A stretch of 64,000 nt of DNA from Clostridia bacterium (GCA_900755895.1 CAAEIG010000081.1:296270-360269), one strand, 5' to 3'; counted from the stretch's first letter, positions 1 to 9,169 are shown. Program-made: numbers and translations. The notes: generated by a model from the sequence alone, not told the origin.

Positions 1-564
1 GAAAAGGGAACCGTATATTTCTTCACAGGACTGGCCGGTGCAGGGAAGACGACTCTGGGAAAACTGTTTTATGATCGGTTAAAGGAGAAAAAGCCTGATG
101 CCCTTTTGTTGGATGGGGATGTTAACCGAGCCATGCTCGCCCAGCAACAACAAGTGGAAACCAGTGTGAAAGGCTTAATGGATCAGTGCAGAGACCAGGC
201 TATTAGTGGTCAGGATTACACATATGAGGGGCGATTGAAAGGTGCCCGAAAGCTGTTTTCTTGGTGCAAAGAGCAGGCAGACCTGGGTCATGATGTAGTG
301 TGCTGTAGTATTAGCATGTACCACGTCATCCAGAAGTGGAACCGCCAAAATATAGAGAACTACCAAGAGATTTTCGTTAAGGTGAGCATGGAAACCCTGT
401 ATAAACGTGATCAAAAAAAGCTGTACTCTTCCGGTGAAAAAAACGTGGTGGGGGTAGATATTCCCGCAGAGTTCCCAGAGCACCCAGATGTGGTGATTGA
501 AAACGATGGCCAGTGCACCCCGCAAGAAATTGTGGAGAGACTGGCAAGGAGGTTTGGTCTGTGA
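1..564 (+). CDS. CysC-like (adenylylsulfate kinase family) nucleotide kinase, 5' truncated
   Basis: The reading frame is open from the first base, so the start lies outside the window. The visible part begins close to the Walker A loop GLAGAGKTT. It then shows LLDGD, matching the LDGDN substrate loop of APS kinases, and a late RDQKKLYSS segment like the RD.K.LY motif of CysC. The family phosphorylates the 3'-OH of a 5'-nucleotide derivative: APS to PAPS, or CDP-phosphoramidate in Campylobacter capsule synthesis. No ATP sulfurylase or sulfotransferase is visible here, and the next two genes encode a PHP phosphoesterase and a cytidylyltransferase, so the substrate may not be APS. Its stop overlaps the next GTG start (GTGA). 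The family call is firm; the substrate is open. Confidence 0.8.
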   Translation, partial: EKGTVYFFTGLAGAGKTTLGKLFYDRLKEKKPDALLLDGDVNRAMLAQQQQVETSVKGLMDQCRDQAISGQDYTYEGRLKGARKLFSWCKEQADLGHDVVCCSISMYHVIQKWNRQNIENYQEIFVKVSMETLYKRDQKKLYSSGEKNVVGVDIPAEFPEHPDVVIENDGQCTPQEIVERLARRFGL

Positions 565-1388
565 AAGCGGACTTGCACATGCATTCCACCGCATCGGACG
601 GCCAGTATGTTCCAGCTGAAGTGATAAAGCTGGCAAAGCAGGCCGGTGTAGAGGTTGTTGCCCTCACTGACCATGACACGGTTGCAGGTGTTCCGGAAGC
701 GGTGGAAACTGGGAAAAGGCTAGGAATATCAGTTCTTTCTGGTGTGGAATTCAGTGCGGCTGAGTACCCGAATCTTCACATTTTAGGGTACGGTGTGGAC
801 ATCAAAAATCAGGCTCTCCAGACCTTGTGTGCCTCTATGCAGAAAAGCAGGGAGGACCATAATGAATACATCGTAAGTTTTCTGCACGGCCACGGGGTGC
901 CTATTGATTTGGAGGAAGTAAAGGACTTAGCGGGTCGCAGTGCGGTGGGAAGGCCTCATTTTGCACAAGTGATGGTACGGCATGGCTGGGTTAAAACTAG
1001 TCGAGAAGCCTTTGACAAGTACTTGGACACCTCAGAATATCTGAAAGTGGAACGGAAAAAATTCCCCGCTCAAGAATGTATTGCCGCTATTTTGGCCTCT
1101 GGAGGTAAACCCGTGATGGCTCATCCTTATCAGTTGCGGCTTGAAGACGGTCTGCTAGAGGAAGAAGTGAAGCGCCTGTGTCTTTATGGCTTGGTGGGGT
1201 TGGAGTGCTACTACCCCAAACACACAGTGGGGCAGCAGGCGCTCTATTTGAATTTGGCGGGAAAGTATGGCCTGTATGTTACAGCAGGCAGTGACTTCCA
1301 TGGGGAACAGATCCATCCTTCTGACCGGATTCGTCCGGTTGAGCTGGATTGTTCGTGGTTGTGGGAAGACAAGGGGGAAACGCAGTGA
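561..1388 (+). CDS. PHP-domain phosphoesterase (YciV/TrpH/RNase AM family)
   Basis: 275 residues. The GTG start at 561 overlaps the previous stop and follows AAGGAGG. The upstream in-frame ATG at 513 would only add shadow sequence. Metal-site motifs run the length of the protein: DLHMHST near the start, LTDHDT, GVEFS, GRPHFA, MAHPY and GSDFHG. This is the full pattern of the YciV/TrpH branch of PHP proteins, whose characterised members remove the 3'-phosphate from 3',5'-bisphosphonucleotides or trim RNA. Beside a CysC-like kinase, a role in recycling a 3'-phosphonucleotide by-product (PAP or pCp) is attractive; that is inference. Cytoplasmic and translationally coupled to its neighbours. Confidence 0.85.
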   Translation: MKADLHMHSTASDGQYVPAEVIKLAKQAGVEVVALTDHDTVAGVPEAVETGKRLGISVLSGVEFSAAEYPNLHILGYGVDIKNQALQTLCASMQKSREDHNEYIVSFLHGHGVPIDLEEVKDLAGRSAVGRPHFAQVMVRHGWVKTSREAFDKYLDTSEYLKVERKKFPAQECIAAILASGGKPVMAHPYQLRLEDGLLEEEVKRLCLYGLVGLECYYPKHTVGQQALYLNLAGKYGLYVTAGSDFHGEQIHPSDRIRPVELDCSWLWEDKGETQ

Positions 1389-2101
1389 ACATCGCTTTGA
1401 TTATCGCCGGAGGTACCGGCCATCGAATGAAACAGGAGATCCCCAAACAGTTTTTAAATGTAAGGGACAAGCCGGTAATCCTTTACACCTTGGAAGCTTT
1501 CCAAAATCACCCGGATGTGGGAGAGATTGGCGTGGTGTGTTTGGAAGGATGGCGGCAAATCCTCCAAGCTTACGCTCGTCAGTATAAGATCAGCAAGTTG
1601 TCCTGGGTGGTAGATGGCGGCGAGAATGGCCAGTCGTCCATCCGTAACGGGGTTCTGGAGGCTGAGCGTCGCTATAACCGAGATGATATCTTGCTGGTTC
1701 ATGATGCCATACGGCCTATGGTGAGCCAAGAGGTCATTTCTGACTGCATTATTCAGTGCAGAAAGTACGGATCGGCGGTGGCAGTGGTGCCCTGCGCTAC
1801 AGCAGTGTTGGGGCGTACAGGGGCCGAGGACTCCCACCAGGTTATTCCCCGTGACTCTCTAGTAATGACCCAGACGCCTCAAGCATTTCCCATCGGTAAG
1901 TTGGCAGATGCTCATCGTGCTGCTTTGAAGCGTGGTATTACTAATTCGGTGGCTAGCTGCACACTGATGGTAGAATTGGGGGAGACTGTGCATTTTTCCA
2001 TGGGTTCAGAGAAAAATATCAAGCTGACAACCACTGACGATTTGGAGCTGTTCAAAGCCTTGTTAGATGCAGAAGTGGTCAGAAAAGGAGGCTGCCTATG
2101 A
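1385..2101 (+). CDS. IspD/TarI-like cytidylyltransferase
   Basis: 238 residues from a GTG that overlaps the previous stop (GTGA); GGGGG lies just upstream. The N-terminus NIALIIAGGTGHRM is the glycine-rich CTP-binding loop of the IspD family, and IPKQF supplies the conserved lysine. Further motifs are VHDAIRPM and a C-terminal LTTTDDLEL. IspD makes CDP-methylerythritol; relatives in polysaccharide loci (TarI, Bcs1) make CDP-ribitol or similar CDP-alditols. The position inside a glycan operon, away from other isoprenoid genes, favours the second kind of role. The gene overlaps the following epimerase start by four bases. Confidence 0.8.
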   Translation: MNIALIIAGGTGHRMKQEIPKQFLNVRDKPVILYTLEAFQNHPDVGEIGVVCLEGWRQILQAYARQYKISKLSWVVDGGENGQSSIRNGVLEAERRYNRDDILLVHDAIRPMVSQEVISDCIIQCRKYGSAVAVVPCATAVLGRTGAEDSHQVIPRDSLVMTQTPQAFPIGKLADAHRAALKRGITNSVASCTLMVELGETVHFSMGSEKNIKLTTTDDLELFKALLDAEVVRKGGCL

Positions 2102-3165
2102 GGCTGTTAGAGCATCCCCTCTATCGGCAGGAGGTGGCGTCTGTGGGAGAATTGCCCCTGCCGTGGGAGAAATTTCAGGATGGTGCTGTGGCGATCTCTG
2201 GAGCTACGGGTATGTTGGGACACTTCCTGGTGGATGTGCTCATGTATCAAAATAGTATCCACAATAGGAACTGTGCTGTCTATGCTTTGGGTCGTAGCGA
2301 GGAAAAAGCCCGTACCTGCTTTTTGGAGCATTGGGAAAGCCCGCTTTTTCACTTCATTCCTTGGCAGCTTGGGGAACTTCCCGCACTGCCGGTTGATTTA
2401 AAACTCACCTATCTGCTGCATATGGCAAGTACAACTCACCCTTTAGCCTATGCTACAAGTCCTATCCAGACTATCTTGGTCAATGTTACCGGAACGCAGC
2501 AGCTTTTGGAGGCGGCTTGCTCCTATGAGGCAAGGCGGTTTTTGTTTGTTTCTTCGGGGGAGATCTACGGTATTCCAGCACCGGATAACCCAATTTTCCA
2601 GGAGACAACCTGTGGATCTGTGGACTGTAACACTCTGCGCGCTTGCTACCCGGAAGGGAAACGGGCGGGGGAAGCTCTGTGTCAAGCTTTTCGGGCGGAG
2701 CGGGGCCTTGACACAGTGACAGTGCGTCCCTGCCGTACTTTTGGTCCCACTACACTATCTTCGGATAGCAAGGCCGCATCTCAGTTTCTTAAAAATGGTG
2801 TGGATCGAGAAGATATTGTGTTGAAGAGTGCTGGAACTCAGTTGTTTTCCTACAGCCACGGTGCGGATGTGGTTTCTGGGATTCTTTATGTCTTGTTGTT
2901 GGGAGACTCAGGAGAAGCCTACAACATCGCGTCTGGTTCGATCCAGTTGAAAGAACTGGCTCAGGCCGTGGCGGATTGGGCTGGTACCCGGGTGGTATTC
3001 CAGTTGCCGGAAGCGGTGGAAAAGGCTGGTTACTCGGTGGTAAAGCAGTCGGTACTGGACACCACAAAGCTGGAGTCTCTGGGTTGGAAGCCGTTATTCC
3101 CCATCAGGGAAGGGATGAGGGGAACAGCAGAAATTTTACAAAACGTGTGGAAGGGGAGTAAGTGA
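2098..3165 (+). CDS. NAD-dependent epimerase/dehydratase (extended SDR)
   Basis: 355 residues starting at an ATG that overlaps the previous stop. The Rossmann glycine motif is SGATGMLG near residue 40. A serine pair (FVSSGEIYG) and the catalytic pair YPEGK follow, the layout of UDP-glucuronate decarboxylases and dTDP-glucose dehydratases. The substrate is probably a nucleotide-activated sugar or alditol made by neighbours. An IYGIPAPDNPI stretch and RPCRTFGP are typical of the decarboxylase-like branch. The exact reaction cannot be read from sequence alone. One base separates it from the next gene. Confidence 0.8.
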   Translation: MRLLEHPLYRQEVASVGELPLPWEKFQDGAVAISGATGMLGHFLVDVLMYQNSIHNRNCAVYALGRSEEKARTCFLEHWESPLFHFIPWQLGELPALPVDLKLTYLLHMASTTHPLAYATSPIQTILVNVTGTQQLLEAACSYEARRFLFVSSGEIYGIPAPDNPIFQETTCGSVDCNTLRACYPEGKRAGEALCQAFRAERGLDTVTVRPCRTFGPTTLSSDSKAASQFLKNGVDREDIVLKSAGTQLFSYSHGADVVSGILYVLLLGDSGEAYNIASGSIQLKELAQAVADWAGTRVVFQLPEAVEKAGYSVVKQSVLDTTKLESLGWKPLFPIREGMRGTAEILQNVWKGSK

Positions 3166-3166
3166 C

Positions 3167-4297
3167 ATGGACTCTTTTTATGAGAATATGCAACGGGTAG
3201 CGGAGCTATACTCGCTGTTGCAGGACGAGAAGTCTCGACGATTGTTTTGGGATCGGATCAAATGCGATGTCTGCCCTAATTTGGACAATGTGGCGGACCT
3301 GTACGCCGACGCTTTTGACCTCGAGGAAAACCAGCGCCAAGCGCAGAAACGCTTGCACCAGGTGGTGGAACAGCTTTACACAGATGGCAAGGAATTGCTT
3401 CTTTACGGGGCGGGGGGCTCTGGGAATTCCGTTGCAGAGCTGCTGGAAGCTGCCGGTGTTCCTTTTTCCGGCTTTTGCGATCGCCGGGCAGGTGTTTTAA
3501 AAGAGGTCCACGGAAAACCTGTCTACCCACCGGAGTACCTGTTTGCCCACAAAGACAAATATTGCGTTTTGGTTACAGCTGCGGTGTATTTTCATGAGAT
3601 TCTGAATGTGCTGCGAGAAAACCAGTTCCCGGAAGGGCAGATTCTCCCGTATTTGGGCAACGGTTTTGCCGAAAAAGGGGCACCCCAATACTTTGAGTTT
3701 CCAAAACTTTACCGCCCTGGCACCGCTTTTGTGGATGGCGGCTGTTACAACGCAGAGAGTAGCGTAGAGTTTTCCAACTGGTGCGGAGGGAAGTACAGCC
3801 TTATTTTCGCCTTTGAGCCTGATGGACGCAATGCGGAGCTGTGCCTTCAAGAGGCAAAACTCCACAACCTGCGGGATTTTCGCCTGTATCAGGCGGGTAT
3901 GGGGCAAAAGAGTGGAACAGGTGTTTTTGTAACCAACAGCGATGGAACTAGCCATTTTCAAAATGCAGATATGGAAGGGGAATTTTTCTTTTCCCGCTCC
4001 TCTCAACAATCCGGTCAGGCCATGGAACTGCTAGCACTAGACGAAGTAGTAAATGAGGTTGAAGTGGGCTTTATCAAAATGGATATCGAAGGCTCGGAGC
4101 TGGACGCCCTTATGGGTGCTGCAACGACTTTGCATCGGGACAAACCCCTGTTGGCTATCAGTGCATACCACCGGAAGGGTGACCTTTTGGCATTGATGGA
4201 TTACCTGCACAGCGTAGTGCCGGAATATCGCTTTTGGGTGCGTCACTATAGCGCCATGAATCTGGAGACTGTTTTGTATGCCGCAATTCCACAGTGA
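3167..4297 (+). CDS. FkbM-family methyltransferase with N-terminal YGAG Rossmann module
   Basis: 376 residues. Three parts are visible: a helical N-terminus containing LLQDEKSRRLFWDRI, a nucleotide-binding-like segment opening with LLLYGAGGSG near residue 80, and a FkbM methyltransferase domain with FVDGGCYNAESS, FAFEPDGRN, and FIKMDIEGSELDAL. FkbM enzymes use S-adenosylmethionine to O-methylate sugars or polyketides. The same three-part architecture recurs in the last gene of the operon (13694-14758), so the two are paralogues. Methylation of the surface glycan is the likely role; the acceptor is unknown. Confidence 0.82.
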   Translation: MDSFYENMQRVAELYSLLQDEKSRRLFWDRIKCDVCPNLDNVADLYADAFDLEENQRQAQKRLHQVVEQLYTDGKELLLYGAGGSGNSVAELLEAAGVPFSGFCDRRAGVLKEVHGKPVYPPEYLFAHKDKYCVLVTAAVYFHEILNVLRENQFPEGQILPYLGNGFAEKGAPQYFEFPKLYRPGTAFVDGGCYNAESSVEFSNWCGGKYSLIFAFEPDGRNAELCLQEAKLHNLRDFRLYQAGMGQKSGTGVFVTNSDGTSHFQNADMEGEFFFSRSSQQSGQAMELLALDEVVNEVEVGFIKMDIEGSELDALMGAATTLHRDKPLLAISAYHRKGDLLALMDYLHSVVPEYRFWVRHYSAMNLETVLYAAIPQ

Positions 4298-4317
4298 AGG
4301 GAAAGGTGAAAAGGGCT

Positions 4318-5541
4318 ATGGGCCTACAAGAAAATTGTGAAAGACGGTTGCGGGATAGGAATTTGCTTTCCGTTATCGTTCCCATATACAATGTGGTGCC
4401 CTACCTAAAACAATGCCTAGACAGCTTAGTGAGACAGACGTACCAAAACCTGGAGATCATCTTAGTGGATGACGGTTCCACTGACGGTTCCGAGAAAATT
4501 TGTGATGCCTATGCCGCTCAGGACGACCGGGTAAAGGTACTCCACCAAGCAAATCAGGGGGTGGCAGTTGCCAGAAAACACGGGGTAGAAGCAGCTTCTG
4601 GTTTTCACCTTAGCTTTGTGGACTCGGATGATTTTGTGGATCAAGATCTGTTCCAGCAGCTGATGGAGCGCCGCCAGAATTTTGATTTAGTTGTTTCCCG
4701 ATGGATTCGTGAAGACGGGGAACAGACACGGATGGCCTATGATAAGCTGGCGCTGGGTGCATATCAAACTCCGGAAGACATGGAGTTTCTATTAGAACAT
4801 ATCGTGAATGTTTCCTCTCCAGGAGGGACTTGTAATTTGCTTTCGGGAATTGTCACTTATGTGCATAATAAGTTGTACAAAACTTCTCTGGTGAAGCAGG
4901 CTATGGCAGGGGTGGACGAGACCATTACCTTTGGAGAGGATGCCGATTTCCTCTATCGTTACTTGTTGCTCTGCCACTCAGTGCTGTTTACGGAAATTTG
5001 CGGCTACCATTATCGCATTCGTCGGGGATCCGCTGCTCATGGGCTAGACAGTACGTGCGACTATTTGCGTAATACCTGCAAGCTCTATGAAAGCTTGCTG
5101 CCGGTATTCCAGACCCATCCGTACCGAGAGAAGCTGGTGGAGCAGCTCCAGTATAAGATGATGTCCCTGTGGGGAAAGGCGCCGGGAAGGATGGGATTTT
5201 TGCCCCAGGCAGTGGGTTCTTACGTCTTACCCTTTATGGATAGGTTAGCCGGACGGCAGATTGCTCTATATGGCGCAGGGCCGGTAGGTTGTCGGTATCG
5301 GTACCAGATCGAGAGGAACCATTTGTGCCAGGTAGTGCTGTGGGTGGATGAGGACTGGAAAAACGCCCGCAGGGTTGGCTATGAAGTGGACGCACCGGAG
5401 GCACTAGCCCGCCAAAACTTTGACTATGTGGTGATTGCCGTGTGGGAGGAAGAAGAAGCCGCCCCCATTCAGGAGAAGTTGGAACGGATGGGCGTGGAAA
5501 GCGAAAAGATCCTTTGGAATCCACCGTTTATAACAGCCTGA
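4318..5541 (+). CDS. Family 2 glycosyltransferase with C-terminal YGAG module
   Basis: 407 residues from the ATG at 4318, which has a modest AAAGG/AAGGG site. An in-frame GTG at 4294 overlaps the previous stop but has no ribosome site, so it is the alternative start. The GT-A fold is clear: LSVIVPIYN, VDDGSTDGS, and DSDDF as the metal-binding DxD-type motif. The last roughly 95 residues form a separate domain starting IALYGAGPVG, resembling the Rossmann module in the FkbM proteins of this operon. It probably transfers a sugar from a nucleotide donor at the inner membrane face during repeat-unit assembly. No transmembrane segment is evident. Confidence 0.85.
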   Translation: MGLQENCERRLRDRNLLSVIVPIYNVVPYLKQCLDSLVRQTYQNLEIILVDDGSTDGSEKICDAYAAQDDRVKVLHQANQGVAVARKHGVEAASGFHLSFVDSDDFVDQDLFQQLMERRQNFDLVVSRWIREDGEQTRMAYDKLALGAYQTPEDMEFLLEHIVNVSSPGGTCNLLSGIVTYVHNKLYKTSLVKQAMAGVDETITFGEDADFLYRYLLLCHSVLFTEICGYHYRIRRGSAAHGLDSTCDYLRNTCKLYESLLPVFQTHPYREKLVEQLQYKMMSLWGKAPGRMGFLPQAVGSYVLPFMDRLAGRQIALYGAGPVGCRYRYQIERNHLCQVVLWVDEDWKNARRVGYEVDAPEALARQNFDYVVIAVWEEEEAAPIQEKLERMGVESEKILWNPPFITA

Positions 5542-5554
5542 AAGGAGACGGAAT

Positions 5555-6661
5555 GTGAAGAAGATTGCCGTGTTAACCTGGTTTAATCGGGGAAGAAATT
5601 ACGGGCAGACGTTGCAGGCCTTTGCTCTGAATCACACGTTGAGGCGGATGAGGTATCAGTGTACATTTCTCTCCTATGGGCGCAATGGTCCTCGGTTAAC
5701 AGAGGAGGAAATCAACGGACTCACGGGTAATGCACGGGACCAGCAGCGAGAATTCACGCGGTTTATCAAAGAGCATATCGACTATTCCAGCCGTCTGCGG
5801 GAGGCAGAGGATGTTCGCAAGTATTTGCAGGAAAATAGCTTTGATGTGGCACTGTGTGGCAGTGACCAAATATGGAATTATCTGCTTTCTTCCTTTGAGC
5901 CCCTCTATATGTTTGATTTTCCCCTGTCTTGCCCTAAGGTTGCCTATGCTCCGGGGATGATGGATATGGGGCAGTTTTCCATATTGGCGGATTATCCCTC
6001 TATGTCCACATGGTTGGAGGACTTTTCCGCTGTGTCTGTGCGGGAGAATGCAAGCCGTGAGATTGTAAAAAGAATTACGCACGGAAAGGTGTGCCCTGAG
6101 GTTGTGCTGGACCCCACTTTGCTGCTTACTCAAAAGGAGTGGTTAGAGGAAGTAGTCTTCCCGGAAGTGGAGTGGGAAAACTATTTGTTTTGTTACATGT
6201 TTGATATGAGTCCTGCTCAACAGGAACTGGCTCAGCGGGTGGCCCGTGAGCGAGGCTGTACCACCGTGGTGTATATTGATGCCCTAGGAAGAGGAGTACC
6301 GGAATTTCCAGGGATAGAGTGTGTTCCGGTAAAGTGTGCTTCTATCGAGCAATTTCTGTCATTGATTTATCATGCTAGGGCTATGGTGACGGATTCCTTT
6401 CATGGGGTGGTGTTTTCTATCCTGTTTGAACGGGAGTTTCTGGCTCTGGAAAACCCCGTTGGAGGACCCGAAAGAAATCTGGACCGCATCCTGACCTTGT
6501 TGGAAGAGGCTGGGATTTCCGAACGGCTGGTAAGTCTGGGTAGTGAGGACATGGCCTTAGCAGTTGCTGCTCTGGATTATTCAGTCGTGAACAATCGAAT
6601 TGCTTTCCAGCGGATAAAAAGTTTAGAGTGGCTTGGAGAAGCTGTTAAGGGGAACGGATAA
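5555..6661 (+). CDS. Polysaccharide pyruvyl transferase family protein
   Basis: 368 residues from GTG 5555, preceded by AAAGGAGA. The N-terminus LTWFNRGRNYGQTLQAFAL, the central LCGSDQIWN and the late VTDSFHGVVFSILF are hallmarks of the CsaB/PS-pyruvyl transferase family. These enzymes attach pyruvate ketals from phosphoenolpyruvate to sugars in capsules and cell-wall glycans. It sits 13 bases behind the glycosyltransferase, inside the same transcription unit. The 9170-10369 Fe-S protein belongs to a family that often accompanies these transferases. The acceptor sugar is unknown. Confidence 0.85.
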   Translation: MKKIAVLTWFNRGRNYGQTLQAFALNHTLRRMRYQCTFLSYGRNGPRLTEEEINGLTGNARDQQREFTRFIKEHIDYSSRLREAEDVRKYLQENSFDVALCGSDQIWNYLLSSFEPLYMFDFPLSCPKVAYAPGMMDMGQFSILADYPSMSTWLEDFSAVSVRENASREIVKRITHGKVCPEVVLDPTLLLTQKEWLEEVVFPEVEWENYLFCYMFDMSPAQQELAQRVARERGCTTVVYIDALGRGVPEFPGIECVPVKCASIEQFLSLIYHARAMVTDSFHGVVFSILFEREFLALENPVGGPERNLDRILTLLEEAGISERLVSLGSEDMALAVAALDYSVVNNRIAFQRIKSLEWLGEAVKGNG

Positions 6662-6685
6662 GGATAAGGGAAGAAGGATAGCAAT

Positions 6686-8500
6686 ATGTTAGGGAAAAAA
6701 ACTCCCAGTTATATGCAGTGGGAAAGCCATGCGAAGAAGCTTTGTATGATGCCGGATCAACTTAAAGTGGTTAATACAGGCTCTACTCCAAGTTACAAAG
6801 CGTTTGATTACAGTTTGTGGAATGCAGTTGGTTTTAATTTGGCTTACCGGCCACAGCCGTTATATTACGACTTTGAAACGCTGAAAAAGTACGGTTCAAG
6901 GATTGCAGAAGGGGCTGTGGTGCTTATAGGAGTGGAGGAGTTTAAGTTTCTAGTAGACGCCTACGAACACGAAAAGACTGATTATAAATATTACCTTTGG
7001 TTGGATGGATCGCAGATCCGTACATTTAAAAGGAGAACGGCATTTCTTATGCGTCATGCTCCTATATTGCTTAACCCTCGTTTTTTTTTAAGAAAAAAAA
7101 GATACGGAGGCCATGTAGATCGGAGGGTTCCAATCCAGAAGGAGAGAGAGCAGTATTGGGCGGAAAAGTGGGTAGCAGGATGGAAGCGTGAATTTGGTTG
7201 GGATAAGGGCTTTTTTTTGTCTGATGCATTGGAAAAGAATATTCTGGTCAATTGCAATAGATTGGAGGAAATGATCGCCTATTGCAATGAGCATAGATGG
7301 AAGCCTTATTTAGTGGTACCCCCTTTTAGTCCGGCCCTTGTGAATCTGCTTCCGAATGATCTTTTGGAAGAGTGCCTATGGTTGCCGCTGAAAAACGTAG
7401 TGAAAAAGCAGCCTGTAACAGTTATCAATCTGTACTTTGATCCTCGGTTTACTAATTCTGATCTTTACGAGGATGCACTTACATTCAATGGTAAAGGTAG
7501 GGCGCTGTTCAATCGAGTTATCCAGGAACAAATCGGATTTGACAAGTTTCCAGGAGTTTGTAATGAGAGGCGATTTTACACATTATCCAATGGTTTAGAA
7601 ATCCCTTGGATCTCCTTTGGAACAGGAGTTGTTTGGAGATATTCCCGAAATAAGCCTCTTTTTTTGAAAACGCATCTCAAACAGGCAGCACTTTCTCTCA
7701 AACGATTCAGATGGAAGAGAGAGTTGAAGGGAAATCTCTTTTTTAAACGTATTTTGTTGGATTCCTATAATGCTGGTTACCGTTTGTTTGATACCGGAAG
7801 AATTTATGGGCTATCGGAGAAAGGGATTGGGCGGACTGTTTCAAAGTATCAGGATGTAATGATTACAACAAAATGTTCGTCTATGGATGTTACTAGGACA
7901 GTTTCTCCTAATGATGTAGCGGGCAACTTGGCTATATCGTTGAAGAATTTGAGACGTAGACAGGTGGATTTGTACCTGCTGCATTGGCCGGAGGGAGATT
8001 GGCTTAATTTATATAAACAAATAATAGAGGAATATAAAGCCGGACGGTGTCGGGCATTTGGCGCATGTAACATGGAAATCGAGCATTTGAAAAAGATAGA
8101 AACTGCTGGTCTGGAACTGCCTATGGTGATGCAGACAGAAATTCATCCGCTGTGTGCCCGAAAAGAGCTGCGGGAGTATTGCCAGACCCGAGGTATCCAA
8201 GTGATGGCACACACAGCGACAGGCCGTACCAAAAAGGAACTGAGAGAAACAGCGGTAATGAAACGTCTCACTAAAAAGTATCACAAAAGTTGTGCGCAAA
8301 TTGTTTTACGATGGCATTATCAAAATCATGTCATCCCGGTGGTGAGCACGTATACACGAGAACATACATATGAAAATCTCCAAGTGTTTGATTTTAAACT
8401 GACCGATTTGGAGATGGCAGAAATCGATGCCTTGGATGGGAATCGCAAATTACTGGATTCCCACGGTATTGACGACCCCAATTACATCTATAACGATTGA
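6686..8500 (+). CDS. SGNH-like N-terminal domain fused to aldo/keto reductase
   Basis: 604 residues from an ATG preceded by AGAAGGATAG. Residues 1 to about 290 resemble an SGNH/DltD-like fold: VVNTGSTPS near residue 30, then KPYLVVPPFSP, then a closing block with DLYEDALTFNGKG. From about residue 300 a complete aldo/keto reductase begins (SNGLEIPWISFGTG). Its catalytic tetrad is intact: D369, Y374, K396 and H433. The C-terminus ends in a typical AKR helix. I know of no standard family with this pairing. The gene is visibly AT-richer than its flanks, consistent with separate acquisition. A role in modifying an acyl or alditol substituent is inference. Confidence 0.75.
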   Translation: MLGKKTPSYMQWESHAKKLCMMPDQLKVVNTGSTPSYKAFDYSLWNAVGFNLAYRPQPLYYDFETLKKYGSRIAEGAVVLIGVEEFKFLVDAYEHEKTDYKYYLWLDGSQIRTFKRRTAFLMRHAPILLNPRFFLRKKRYGGHVDRRVPIQKEREQYWAEKWVAGWKREFGWDKGFFLSDALEKNILVNCNRLEEMIAYCNEHRWKPYLVVPPFSPALVNLLPNDLLEECLWLPLKNVVKKQPVTVINLYFDPRFTNSDLYEDALTFNGKGRALFNRVIQEQIGFDKFPGVCNERRFYTLSNGLEIPWISFGTGVVWRYSRNKPLFLKTHLKQAALSLKRFRWKRELKGNLFFKRILLDSYNAGYRLFDTGRIYGLSEKGIGRTVSKYQDVMITTKCSSMDVTRTVSPNDVAGNLAISLKNLRRRQVDLYLLHWPEGDWLNLYKQIIEEYKAGRCRAFGACNMEIEHLKKIETAGLELPMVMQTEIHPLCARKELREYCQTRGIQVMAHTATGRTKKELRETAVMKRLTKKYHKSCAQIVLRWHYQNHVIPVVSTYTREHTYENLQVFDFKLTDLEMAEIDALDGNRKLLDSHGIDDPNYIYND

Positions 8501-8525
8501 GTAGCCGAAAGGAGTTGGGAGGAGC

Positions 8526-9167
8526 ATGAAAAAATGGAAGCGGTGGCTTCGCGTGGATTTTTGGAAGTTCCTGAAGTGGAATTACTTTTCCCCAACGGTT
8601 CACAGAGACCGGGGTGCTTATCTTGTTCCCTATCGTCACTCGGTTGTAGATATTCACAAAAGTGCCAGGTTGGAATTGCATGCTAACCTCTATCTCAACC
8701 CGCGGGAGGTACGTGGCTCTAAACAAGAGGCTGTTTTATTTGTACGTAAAAACGGTCGACTGGTTGTAAACGGAGAGTCTAGGGTGTATTCAGGTGCCAT
8801 GGTTCAGGTCCACCGTGGCGCGCAAATCACCATGGGAAAGGCCTACATCAATCATGGTGCCACCATTATTTCTCAGAATAAGATGGAGCTTGGAGATGGC
8901 ATCTTAGTTTCTCGTAACTGTATTCTATTTGATTCTGATTTCCACAAAATAGTTGATGAGCGGGGGAACCAGCTGAACACGCCTCGTGATTTTAAAATTG
9001 GCAGCCATGTGTGGATAGGTGTCAACGCTACCCTACTACGGGGTACGAACATTGGAGACGGTGCAGTTATTGGAGCGGGAGCGGTTGTAGGCGGTAAAAT
9101 AAAAGCCGGTACTATGGCTGCTGGAAATCCAGCCAGATCATATTCACAAATTCTTTGGGAGGAGTGA
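8526..9167 (+). CDS. Left-handed beta-helix acyltransferase (LbetaH, maltose acetyltransferase-like)
   Basis: 213 residues, with GGAGTTGGGAGG just before the ATG. Isoleucine-rich hexapeptide repeats cover most of the protein, for example VHRGAQITMG, IGSHVWIGVNATLLRG and IGDGAVIGAGAVVGGKI. The ending AAGNPARSY is the usual finish of this family. A histidine in the FDSDFH context could be the catalytic base. These enzymes acetylate (or otherwise acylate) sugar hydroxyls or amines, so O-acetylation of the glycan is the likely role. It lies between the reductase fusion and the Fe-S protein of the same operon. Confidence 0.85.
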   Translation: MKKWKRWLRVDFWKFLKWNYFSPTVHRDRGAYLVPYRHSVVDIHKSARLELHANLYLNPREVRGSKQEAVLFVRKNGRLVVNGESRVYSGAMVQVHRGAQITMGKAYINHGATIISQNKMELGDGILVSRNCILFDSDFHKIVDERGNQLNTPRDFKIGSHVWIGVNATLLRGTNIGDGAVIGAGAVVGGKIKAGTMAAGNPARSYSQILWEE

Positions 9168-9169
9168 CA

